From NCBI GenBank assembly GCA_036406615.1, contig DASXAQ010000124.1:1-18845 (forward strand): DNA of 18,845 bases, written 5' to 3'. Under the pieces are notes generated by a model that was given only the letters and a program-made list of their open reading frames with translations, was not told where the DNA came from and searched no databases. Shown here piece after piece: positions 1 through 6,913 of the stretch. This stretch comes from DASXAQ01 sp036406615. GTDB lineage: Bacteria > Actinomycetota > UBA4738. The position numbers and the translations under genes were made by a program. Each line of letters opens with the position of its first letter. Positions within the stretch are counted from its first letter, which is position 1.

Positions 1-873
1 TCGGGCAACTACGACGTCTATGCCATGAACCCGGACGGCTCGGGGGTGACCGACCTGACGAACAACGCCGCGGATGACGCCTCGGCGGCGTGGTCGCCCG
101 ACGGCACCAAGATCGCTTTCTCCAGCGGTCGCTCGGGCAACTTCGACATCTGGGTCATGAACGCCGACGGAACCGGACTTGACCAGCTCACCCACAAGTC
201 GGCCTTCGACGCGTTCCCCGCGTGGTCGCCCGACGGCACCAAGATCGCCTTCGAGTCCACGCGCTCCGGCAACTACGACGTCTACAGCATGAACGCCGAC
301 GGCACCGGGGTGGTGCAGCTGACCAAGAAGCCCCAGACCGATGAGCTGCCCACCTGGTCGCCGGACGGCTCGTTGATCGCCTTTGACTCCAACCGGGGCG
401 GCAGCTACGACCTGTACACGATCCACGCCGACGGCTCCCACGTGGTGCAGATCACCAAGAACGCCGCCGCCGACTTCGAGCCACGGTGGTCCCCTGACGG
501 CGCGACCTTCGCCTTCGTGTCCACCCGCTCGGCCGGCTACCAGATCTGGACGATCGGCACCAACGCCAAGGGCGCCGCCCAGGTCACCGCCGATCCCTCC
601 GACAACCTCGACCCGACGTGGTCGCCCGACGGGACCCAGTTGGCGTTCGACTCGGACCGCACCGGCACCTTCCAGATCTACACGATCGCGCCGGACGGCT
701 CGGGTACGACGGAGATCACGTCGGCCGGCGACGTGAACGAGCTGCCGAACTGGGTGGGCGACGCCTCGGCCGCTGCACCGCTCGGCGCCCCGGCGCGGGC
801 CATGACGCGAAGGACCGGGCCAGCCTGGACCGGCGCCGTGGTCGAGGCGTCCTCACGGGTCGAGCGGACGTGA
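1..873 (+). CDS. PD40/TolB-like beta-propeller protein, 5' truncated
   Basis: The reading frame is open at base 1, so the N-terminus lies outside the window; 290 residues are visible before TGA at 871-873. They form about six PD40 (WD40-like, TolB-type) blades, each with a core of the type WSPDGTKIAF, then S-x-R-S-G-N-F/Y-D-I/V, then MNADGTG and QLT. The blade period is close to 44 residues. Such repeats fold into a beta-propeller used for binding or scaffolding and have no catalytic signature. Blade order and wording match the C-terminal half of the protein at 2446-4314: DAFPxWSPDG, TDELPxWSPDG, DFEPRWSPDG, LDPxWSPDG and NELPNW appear in the same order. That marks a paralogue, so a signal peptide and a similar N-terminal half may lie upstream; this is inference. 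The C-terminal 40 residues are low-complexity Ala/Arg/Thr. The gene converges on the 881-2110 gene with a 7-bp gap. Ligand unknown. Confidence 0.9.
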   Translation, partial: SGNYDVYAMNPDGSGVTDLTNNAADDASAAWSPDGTKIAFSSGRSGNFDIWVMNADGTGLDQLTHKSAFDAFPAWSPDGTKIAFESTRSGNYDVYSMNADGTGVVQLTKKPQTDELPTWSPDGSLIAFDSNRGGSYDLYTIHADGSHVVQITKNAAADFEPRWSPDGATFAFVSTRSAGYQIWTIGTNAKGAAQVTADPSDNLDPTWSPDGTQLAFDSDRTGTFQIYTIAPDGSGTTEITSAGDVNELPNWVGDASAAAPLGAPARAMTRRTGPAWTGAVVEASSRVERT

Positions 874-880
874 ACGCTCG

Positions 881-2110
881 CTAGCCCTGATCCGTCTGCA
901 GCACCAGGGTCCGGAGGCAACAACCGGTCGTCGGCTCGTGTGCGCCGACCGCCCAGACCGTCGACGGCGCGATCGCGGTGGGGCCGAGCAGCGTGTTCTG
1001 GTGGCCCACGTTCGGGCTGTCCACGATCGACCAGGCCGAGCCGTTCCACTGCTCGGTGAAGGTGAATTGCTCGCCCGTGCGCCGGTCGGCCTGCTCGCCC
1101 ACGGCCCACACGTCGCCCGAGCCGAGAACGGCCGCACCGAACAGCCGTGCCCCGCCGGGGCCGGGGCTCGGCACCGAGGCGAGCTTCCAGCCGCTGCCGG
1201 TCCAGTGCATGGCCACCGGGGACGCGCCCACAACGCTTCCGCCCGGCAGGTCGTCACCAACGGCCCACACGTCGTCGGGCCCGGATGCCACGACCGCGTG
1301 CAGCGCCTCCTCGCCGCCGCCGAAGCGGGGCGTCGGCACGATCGTCCACTTCTGGCCGTCCCAGTGTGCGGACAGCGACGCCGACGGCGAATGGGTCTGG
1401 TCGTCGCCGACCGCCCAGACGTCGTCCGAAGCAATCGCGAACACGCCGTTGGCGAACTGGAACGAACCGAGCGGCGTCGGAGACTGGGCCAGACTCCAGC
1501 GATGTCCGTCCCAGTGTTCGAACAGCATCTGGATGGTGTTGAGATCGGGGTTCGAACTCCACCCCGCTGCCCACACGTCGTCGGAGGCGATCGCCGACAC
1601 CGAGAGCAGCGTGTTGTACGAACCGAACGCGGTGGCGGGGTTCGGCGTTGGCACCGGGCTCCACGATGTTCCATCCCAGTGCAGCGCAAGCGTTCTGGCT
1701 TCGGTGTTGTTCCGCAACGCCACCTGTCCGACGGCCCAGACGTCGTCGGTCGCGATCGCGGCCACGCCGTTCAGGTCGTTGTTCTTGCCCGACCGGTTGG
1801 GCGAGGGGACGGCACTCCATGCCGACCCGTCCCAGTGCAGTGCGAGCGTCTGATCCTTGGCGGATTCCGTCGTGCGGATGCCCACCGCCCACGCGTCGTC
1901 GGGTGAGACCGCCGACGCGGATGTCAGGAACGCGTTGAACACGCCCCGGCCGGGGCTGGGGCTCGGGACAGCGGACCAGATGGAGTCACCGGGTCGAGCC
2001 GCGCGGCCGCTTGCCGCGTCGGCCCCGGTCCCGGGCACGAGTGTCAGCGACGCCACGGCAAGCGCCGCGGCGACCAATGGTCGCGCGCGGCCCAGGAGCC
2101 TGGATCCCAT
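881..2110 (-). CDS. secreted seven-repeat 'DDVWAVG' beta-propeller protein
   Basis: A 409-residue protein. The ATG at 2110 was chosen because a G-rich Shine-Dalgarno (AGGGGGGA) lies about 8 nt upstream and a signal peptide follows at once: Arg-rich n-region, Ala/Val/Leu core, and a likely cut after the Ala-Asp-Ala near residue 33. The in-frame extension to 2377 looks non-coding. The mature part carries seven copies of a module with D-D-V-W-A-V-G, then about 15-20 residues on, H-W-D-G-x-x-W, then V-P-S-P-N. The seventh copy reads S-T-V-W-A-V-G. The W-S-x-V-P-S-P strand also occurs seven times, the first before the first DDVWAVG, and the protein ends in a lone T-L-V-L strand. This suggests a seven-bladed propeller closed by strand swapping between the termini. 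No catalytic residues were recognised. The setting among PD40 genes suggests a cell-surface or secreted binding role. Similar DDVWAVG proteins occur in actinobacteria, mostly unnamed. Confidence 0.88.
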   Translation of the reverse strand: MGSRLLGRARPLVAAALAVASLTLVPGTGADAASGRAARPGDSIWSAVPSPSPGRGVFNAFLTSASAVSPDDAWAVGIRTTESAKDQTLALHWDGSAWSAVPSPNRSGKNNDLNGVAAIATDDVWAVGQVALRNNTEARTLALHWDGTSWSPVPTPNPATAFGSYNTLLSVSAIASDDVWAAGWSSNPDLNTIQMLFEHWDGHRWSLAQSPTPLGSFQFANGVFAIASDDVWAVGDDQTHSPSASLSAHWDGQKWTIVPTPRFGGGEEALHAVVASGPDDVWAVGDDLPGGSVVGASPVAMHWTGSGWKLASVPSPGPGGARLFGAAVLGSGDVWAVGEQADRRTGEQFTFTEQWNGSAWSIVDSPNVGHQNTLLGPTAIAPSTVWAVGAHEPTTGCCLRTLVLQTDQG

Positions 2111-2150
2111 CGGCACATCCCCCCTGTTCCGGCCCGGATTCGGACGTGAG

Positions 2151-2167
2151 CGCCCGTAGTACGGGCG
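2151..2167. repeat. 17-bp perfect palindrome
   Basis: CGCCCGTA and TACGGGCG are exact reverse complements around a single central base, 41 bp upstream of the minus-strand start at 2110. In DNA this could be a dimeric repressor site. In RNA it would fold as a 6-bp stem with a five-base loop in the leader of the DDVWAVG gene. There is no following T-run, so it is not a classic terminator. Confidence 0.6.
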
Positions 2168-2182
2168 GAGCGCCGGTCCGGT

Positions 2183-2203
2183 TTGCCGGGGTTGCTCCGG
2201 CAA
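2183..2203. repeat. 7-bp inverted repeat (hairpin) in the divergent spacer
   Basis: Arms TTGCCGG and CCGGCAA are exact complements separated by a 7-nt loop, 15 bp beyond the palindrome at 2151-2167. Both elements would be in the minus-strand leader if transcription starts upstream of 2203. A role as an RNA structure or operator is inference. Confidence 0.5.
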
Positions 2204-2351
2204 GGGGTGGCGATCGCGCTGCCGAGGAACGTCACGAAGGCCCAACGTTCGGCCGCGGCAGGTCGGGGCGGGGTCGTTCCCCGGGTGTGGGATCATTGGC
2301 CCGCATCCAGACAACCCCCGAACGGCGGCGAACGACCGCCCAAGGTTCGAC

Positions 2352-2380
2352 TTGACTTCACACGACAGCCGAGGCACATT
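2352..2380 (+). promoter_or_regulatory. candidate SigA-type promoter for the PD40 gene
   Basis: TTGACT at 2352-2357 matches the -35 consensus at five of six positions. It is followed after exactly 17 bp by CACATT (2375-2380), a weak -10. Predicted transcription would start near 2387, giving a leader of about 60 nt before the GTG at 2446. Confidence 0.4.
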
Positions 2381-2445
2381 TTTCGCGATTCGGATATCCC
2401 CGGCCTGTCCCCGTCCCCGGCCGGTGATCCTGAGAAAGGGGTAGC

Positions 2446-4314
2446 GTGCGCTGCCTTCGCTGGCTGGTTCCTCCCGCCCTCGTCGCCATGGTGGCGCTGA
2501 CGGGGCCGCCCGTGCTCGGCGCGGCCCAGGCGCCCGGCGTGGCGCTGCCCATCAAGGGGTTCACCGACACCGTGGTGGACGATGCCCACCAGCACGTCTT
2601 CGTCACCGGCGGGCGGGCCGGCTCCTCGGTCCTGGTCCTCAACTACGACGGGAGCGTCGCGGCGACCATCCGGAACGAGCCGGGCGCGGCCGGCCTGTGG
2701 CTGAGCCCGGGCCGGGGGATCGTCTACGTGTCGCTGCTGCGGGCCAACGCCATCTCCGCCATCGACACGACCTCGCTGCAGGAGGTGGACCGGTTCCCGC
2801 TGAGCCAGAACGCCGGCTGTCCGGGAAGCCTTGCGATGACGGGCGGCGCGTTGTGGTTCTCCTTCTCCTGCGGCGGCGAGCACGCAAACGTCGCCGGCCT
2901 CGGCCGGCTGAACCCCGATACGGGCGCCGACCGGGAGTTCCGCGGGCCGGGCTTTCCGAATGAGCCCGTGCGGCTCACGGCGGACCAGGACGACCCGATC
3001 CTGTATGGCGCCGACCGCGCGTCGCAGCCGCCCAGGATCTGGAAGTGGAAGGTCAGAGGCCAGGCTCCAAGGCTGGTCAAGTCGCTCCAGGTGGGCGGCG
3101 AGGACGGGGCGGCCGGCTTCCGCGTCACGGCCGACGGAAAGTACCTGTTGCTGGCGGGGGGGAGCGATCACGCCGAGTCGCTGTGGACGTCGAACCTGGG
3201 AGACGACGGCGACTACACGACGGGGGACTGGGCGGTTGCGGTGGCCCCGACGGCCGACGACGGCTTCGTGATCGTCGGTCGCTCCGATCGGGGTGGCGAC
3301 ACCTCCGCCGCGGTCTTTCCCACGGGCACCGACTCGCCGATCCGGACGATTCCTCTGTTCCAGTCCCAGGCACCGGTGTTGTATGACGACGGCATCGGTG
3401 TCACCGACGACGCCTCGAAGATGTTCGCGTTCACCGGCGACGGCCGCTCGAAGGTCGTCTTCAACGTCGTGGACAACCCGACGACGCCGCTCGGCGTGAT
3501 CGCGTTCGACTCCGACCGTTCCCTGACCAGCTTCGAGATCTACACGATGAACTCCGACGGAACCGATGTGACGCAGCTGACGGACACGCCGGGGTTCCAC
3601 AACGTCGCGCCGAAGTGGTCCCCGGACGGCACGCAGATCGCGTTCACCAGCAACCGGACCGGCGACCTCAACGTGTTCACGATGAACGCCGACGGGTCGA
3701 ACGTGCAGCAGCTGACGCACAAGGTCGTGACCGACGCCTTCCCATCGTGGTCGCCCGACGGCAGCCAGATCGTGTTCGAGAGCACGCGCTCGGGCAACTT
3801 CGACATCTACACGATGAACGCCGACGGCAGCGACATCACGCAACTCACGCACAACCTGAATACCGACGAGCTGCCGTCCTGGTCGCCTGACGGCACCCAG
3901 ATCGTGTTCGACTCCAACCGTGGCGGCAACTTCGACATCTACACCATGAACGCCGACGGGTCGAACGTGCAGCAGCTGACCCACAAGTCCGCGGACGACT
4001 TCGAGCCGCGGTGGTCGCCCGACGGCTCGACCGTCGCGTTCTCGTCTGACCGGACGGGCAACTACGACGTCTGGACGATCAGCGCGTCCGGGCACAACGC
4101 CACCGATATTTCGAACAACCCGGGCTCCGATCTGGACCCCGGCTGGTCGCCCGACGGCACCCAGATGGTCTTCGCCTCGGACCGTCCGGGCGGGATCAGC
4201 TTCCAGCTGTGGGTGATGGACTCGGACGGGACCGATCCCGAGCGGCTGTCCATGGACGGCTCCCTGAACGAGTTCCCCGACTGGCACGTGGCTCCGCCGC
4301 CTCCCGGCGCGTAG
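2446..4314 (+). CDS. secreted two-propeller protein: YVTN-like N-terminal half plus PD40/TolB-like repeats
   Basis: A 622-residue protein with a GTG start preceded by AAAGGGG 5 nt upstream. Residues 1-26 form a signal peptide. Residues of about 30-345 look like a first propeller of the YVTN/NHL type, with strands such as VFVTGG, GIVYVSL and KYLLLAGG; this assignment is from pattern only. Residues of about 350-615 are six PD40 blades with the WSPDGTQIxF core and MNADGSN turn. At DNA level three successive blades repeat with a period of exactly 132 bp (ATG-Asn-Ala-Asp turns at 3682, 3814 and 3946), so recent sequence homogenisation between blades is likely. The C-terminus is a short Pro-rich tail. 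TolB-type domains often bind proteins or peptidoglycan-associated partners; the substrate here is unknown. It is co-linear with the partial paralogue at 1-873. It lies 71 bp upstream of the cyclic-di-GMP gene, which seems to have its own promoter. Confidence 0.9.
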   Translation: MRCLRWLVPPALVAMVALTGPPVLGAAQAPGVALPIKGFTDTVVDDAHQHVFVTGGRAGSSVLVLNYDGSVAATIRNEPGAAGLWLSPGRGIVYVSLLRANAISAIDTTSLQEVDRFPLSQNAGCPGSLAMTGGALWFSFSCGGEHANVAGLGRLNPDTGADREFRGPGFPNEPVRLTADQDDPILYGADRASQPPRIWKWKVRGQAPRLVKSLQVGGEDGAAGFRVTADGKYLLLAGGSDHAESLWTSNLGDDGDYTTGDWAVAVAPTADDGFVIVGRSDRGGDTSAAVFPTGTDSPIRTIPLFQSQAPVLYDDGIGVTDDASKMFAFTGDGRSKVVFNVVDNPTTPLGVIAFDSDRSLTSFEIYTMNSDGTDVTQLTDTPGFHNVAPKWSPDGTQIAFTSNRTGDLNVFTMNADGSNVQQLTHKVVTDAFPSWSPDGSQIVFESTRSGNFDIYTMNADGSDITQLTHNLNTDELPSWSPDGTQIVFDSNRGGNFDIYTMNADGSNVQQLTHKSADDFEPRWSPDGSTVAFSSDRTGNYDVWTISASGHNATDISNNPGSDLDPGWSPDGTQMVFASDRPGGISFQLWVMDSDGTDPERLSMDGSLNEFPDWHVAPPPPGA

Positions 4315-4319
4315 CTCGG

Positions 4320-4348
4320 CTTCAGCCCCATTTCCGTGCGGCCGATAG
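4320..4348 (+). promoter_or_regulatory. FliA/WhiG-type (sigma-28 family) promoter candidate
   Basis: GCCGATAG at 4341-4348 matches the sigma-28 family -10 consensus GCCGATAA at seven of eight positions. TTCA (4321-4324) stands 16 bp upstream, where the family has TAAA or TCAA. It lies between the PD40 stop (4314) and the GGDEF-EAL start (4386), giving a predicted leader of about 30 nt. The -35 is imperfect, so this rests mainly on the -10 and its position. Confidence 0.5.
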
Positions 4349-4385
4349 TCCTGACGACGACGTCGGGTACGCGGGGAGAGGGCGG

Positions 4386-6863
4386 TTGGCAGGCAAGCTC
4401 CGTAATCGAGGCCGTGTGGCGCCGCCGGGCGCGGCCACGCGCCGCCCCCGCCTGATCCTCCCCTTCGCGATCGCAAGCCTGGTGCTGTTCGTCGGGATCG
4501 GCGTCGGCTTGTCGCAGTACGTGTCGCGCGACTTCGTCGTGCGCGAGCAACTCGCCGCGCGGTACCACGCGCAGTTCGTGGCCACGTCCATCCTGCGCGA
4601 CGAGATCAATCCCGGCGAGATGGTCTTCCTGACCCCGATGGAGGGGACGCAGTACGCGGACATGAACGACTTCGTCCACTCGCGGGTGCTGCAGTGGCCC
4701 ATCGTTCGCGTCAAGATCTGGCGGGTCGACGGAACCGTGATCTACTCGGACGCCTCCGGCCTGGTCGGCCGGAGGTTCCCGGTGGACGCCGACCTCCAGG
4801 GCGCCTTCGACACCGGCCGGCCGGTGAGCGGCATCACGAACCTGACCGATGCGGAGAACGTCTCCGAACGCGGGTTGGCGAACAGGCTGTACGAGACGTA
4901 CGTGCCGATCTGGCCGAGTGTGAACGAGGTGGGCCGCCCCGCGGCCGTCGTCGAGGTCTACCAGGACTACGCCAGCATCCAGGGGGCGGCCGCCCAGCTG
5001 ACCCGCACGGTGTTCGTGGTCCTGACCGTGGGGCTTGGCGTCTTGTGGCTGCTGCTGCTGCCCGTGATGCATCGCATCTCCCGGCGCGTCGCCGACCAGA
5101 ACTCGAAGCTGCGAGAGGGCGAGGCGAAGCACCGGGCGGTCGTCGAACAGATCCCCGCCATCACCTACACCAGCCGCGTCGCCCCCGACGGCGCGTCGAC
5201 GCCGATATTCATCAGCCCGCAGATCGAGTCGCTGCTCGGGGTCACGCCGGACGAGTGGCTGACCGACCACGAGCGATGGTTCGAGATGATGCATCCGGAC
5301 GACGTCGCACGGGTCAGGGACGAGTACCAGCACGCTCGCGCGATCGGTGAGCCGTTCACCTCCGAGTACCGGATGGTCGCGAGCGACGGCCACGTCCTGT
5401 GGTTCCGCGACGAGGAGGTGCCGATCAAGGACGAACGCGGCCGGGTCGCGCTGGTCCAGGGCGTGATGCTCGACATCACCGACCGCAAGCGGGCCGAGGA
5501 GGAGCTGGCGTTCCTCGCGTACCACGACAAGCTGACCGGCCTCCCCAACCGGGTCATGTTCGAAGAGCTGCTGGGCCTGTCGATCGCCCGCGCACGACGC
5601 CACGACCTGGCGGTCGCCGTGCTGTACATGGACCTGGACGACTTCAAGCTGGTCAACGACAGCCTGGGCCACGCCGCCGGCGACGAGCTGCTGCAGGCGG
5701 TGGCGGACCGCCTGCGGGAGGCGACGCGGGAAACGGACTTCGTCGCGCGCCAGGGCGGCGACGAGTTCCTGCTGCTGCTCGCCGACCTCGAGCGCCTGCG
5801 AGAGCCCGCTGCCCGCGAGGCGGCCGACTCCCCGCTGCTGGCCGCGCAATCGGTGGCAAGTCGCGTGTTCGATTCGCTTCGTAGCCCGTTCGTCGTGGCC
5901 GACACGGAGCTCTATGTCTCCGCCAGCATCGGGATCAGCCTGTACCCGTCCGACGCCGTCGACGCGGGAGCTCTGCTGAAGAACGCCGACGCGGCCATGT
6001 ACCGGAGCAAGAAGGCGGGGCCGGGGAACTTCACGGTCTACTCGACCGACGGCGCGGGCTCGGTCAGCAAGCTGTCGATGGCGACCCGGCTGCGCAAGGC
6101 AGTCGAGCGCCAGAACTGGGTCCTGCACTACCAGCCGCTCGTCAGCCTGGGAACGGGCGAGCTCATCGGCGTGGAGTCCCTGCTTCGATGGCAGGATCCG
6201 CGTGGCGGGCTCATCGCTCCGGGCGAGTTCATCCCGCTGGCCGAGGAGATGGGGCTGATCGAAGCCATCGGCGACTGGGTCCTGGCCGAGCTCTGCATGC
6301 AGTCGCGCGCGTGGAGCCGGCAGGGGCTCGACATCCAGCTCGGCTTCAACCTGTCGCCCCGCCAGGTGTGGCAGTCCGACATCGCGCTTCGGATCCTTTC
6401 GAGGCTGGAGTCCGAGCACGTGGCCCCACAGAGCGTGGTCGTGGAGCTCACCGAGTCGGCTGCCATGACCGACCCCGATCGCACGCAGCGCGTGCTCACC
6501 GACCTGCACGACCGGGGCGTCCGGCTGGCGATCGACGACTTCGGCACTGGATACTCGTCGCTGTCGCGGCTGAAACACCTTCCGGTGGACATCCTGAAGA
6601 TCGACCGCTCGTTCATCCGCGACACGCCCAGCGATCGCGACGCGGGCAGCATGGTGCGCGCCATGATCCAGCTCGCGCACAACCTCGACATGCTCGCGCT
6701 GGCCGAGGGCATCGAGACCGAAGAGCAGTGGCGCTTCCTGATCGACGAGGGCTGCGAGCTGGGGCAGGGATTCCTGTTCAGCCGGCCGGTGCCGGCCGAG
6801 ACGATCTTCGAACGCTACGGGCCCGGCGGCAGCGACGCGCGCGCGGCCACGGCCGGCGCCTGA
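4386..6863 (+). CDS. membrane PAS-GGDEF-EAL cyclic-di-GMP synthase/phosphodiesterase
   Basis: An 825-residue protein. The TTG at 4386 was chosen because GGGGAGAGGG lies just upstream and the first membrane helix starts at residue 23; GTG at 4416 is an alternative. Order: helix (about 23-42), extracytoplasmic sensor region (43-205, no named family recognised), helix (209-231), PAS domain (about 246-368, ending DITDRK), GGDEF domain (about 375-545) and EAL domain (about 565-815). The synthase motif G-G-D-E-F is intact at 457-461, with the product-inhibition site RETD at 448-451 five residues before it. The phosphodiesterase half has E597-S-L-L-R (ESL variant), LTE, D717-D718-F-G-T-G, K-I-D-R and G793-Q-G-F, so the main metal and catalytic residues are present. 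Both activities are plausible; which dominates cannot be read from sequence. It probably senses an external or PAS-bound signal at the membrane. Convergent with the next gene. Confidence 0.95.
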   Translation: MAGKLRNRGRVAPPGAATRRPRLILPFAIASLVLFVGIGVGLSQYVSRDFVVREQLAARYHAQFVATSILRDEINPGEMVFLTPMEGTQYADMNDFVHSRVLQWPIVRVKIWRVDGTVIYSDASGLVGRRFPVDADLQGAFDTGRPVSGITNLTDAENVSERGLANRLYETYVPIWPSVNEVGRPAAVVEVYQDYASIQGAAAQLTRTVFVVLTVGLGVLWLLLLPVMHRISRRVADQNSKLREGEAKHRAVVEQIPAITYTSRVAPDGASTPIFISPQIESLLGVTPDEWLTDHERWFEMMHPDDVARVRDEYQHARAIGEPFTSEYRMVASDGHVLWFRDEEVPIKDERGRVALVQGVMLDITDRKRAEEELAFLAYHDKLTGLPNRVMFEELLGLSIARARRHDLAVAVLYMDLDDFKLVNDSLGHAAGDELLQAVADRLREATRETDFVARQGGDEFLLLLADLERLREPAAREAADSPLLAAQSVASRVFDSLRSPFVVADTELYVSASIGISLYPSDAVDAGALLKNADAAMYRSKKAGPGNFTVYSTDGAGSVSKLSMATRLRKAVERQNWVLHYQPLVSLGTGELIGVESLLRWQDPRGGLIAPGEFIPLAEEMGLIEAIGDWVLAELCMQSRAWSRQGLDIQLGFNLSPRQVWQSDIALRILSRLESEHVAPQSVVVELTESAAMTDPDRTQRVLTDLHDRGVRLAIDDFGTGYSSLSRLKHLPVDILKIDRSFIRDTPSDRDAGSMVRAMIQLAHNLDMLALAEGIETEEQWRFLIDEGCELGQGFLFSRPVPAETIFERYGPGGSDARAATAGA

Positions 6864-6880
6864 CGGGTTCGACCCCCGCG

Positions 6881-6895
6881 TCGCGCTCCGCGCGA
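6881..6895. terminator. weak hairpin between convergent genes
   Basis: TCGCGC and GCGCGA form a perfect 6-bp stem with a 3-nt loop in the 50-bp gap between the GGDEF-EAL stop (6863) and the convergent stop at 6914. No T-run follows on either strand, so intrinsic termination is uncertain. Confidence 0.25.
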
Positions 6896-6913
6896 GCGGC
6901 GCCGATCACGCGA

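Larger units (their letters stand above)
2111..2445. other. 335-bp divergent intergenic region
   Basis: This spacer separates the divergent 881-2110 and 2446-4314 genes. It holds two perfect inverted repeats on the left side (2151-2167 and 2183-2203), which would lie in the leader of the minus-strand mRNA, and a candidate promoter for the plus-strand gene on the right (2352-2380). A locally AT-richer patch spans about 2376-2398. No convincing small gene was found: the open frames here lack both a ribosome site and protein-like composition. Confidence 0.6.

Noticed and set aside
2111..2377. N-terminal extension of the DDVWAVG protein to 2377
   Set aside because: It would place a signal peptide 90 residues inside the protein. 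A good ribosome site and signal peptide mark ATG 2110.
3500..4260. Regular 132-bp repeats as a possible CRISPR or mobile repeat
   Set aside because: The period equals 44 codons and encodes PD40 blades in frame, so these are protein repeats.
4209..4385. Earlier start of the GGDEF-EAL protein inside the PD40 gene
   Set aside because: The extension is an out-of-frame reading of PD40 repeats. TTG 4386 has a good ribosome site right before the first helix.
2293..4476. 727-codon open frame on the minus strand opposite the PD40 gene
   Set aside because: Arg/Val/His-rich composition without motifs and no ribosome site. It mirrors the strongly coding plus-strand gene, a common effect of high G/C at third positions.
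4062..6680. 872-codon minus-strand open frame opposite the GGDEF-EAL gene
   Set aside because: The plus strand carries all catalytic motifs. The antisense frame has low-complexity composition and no family features.
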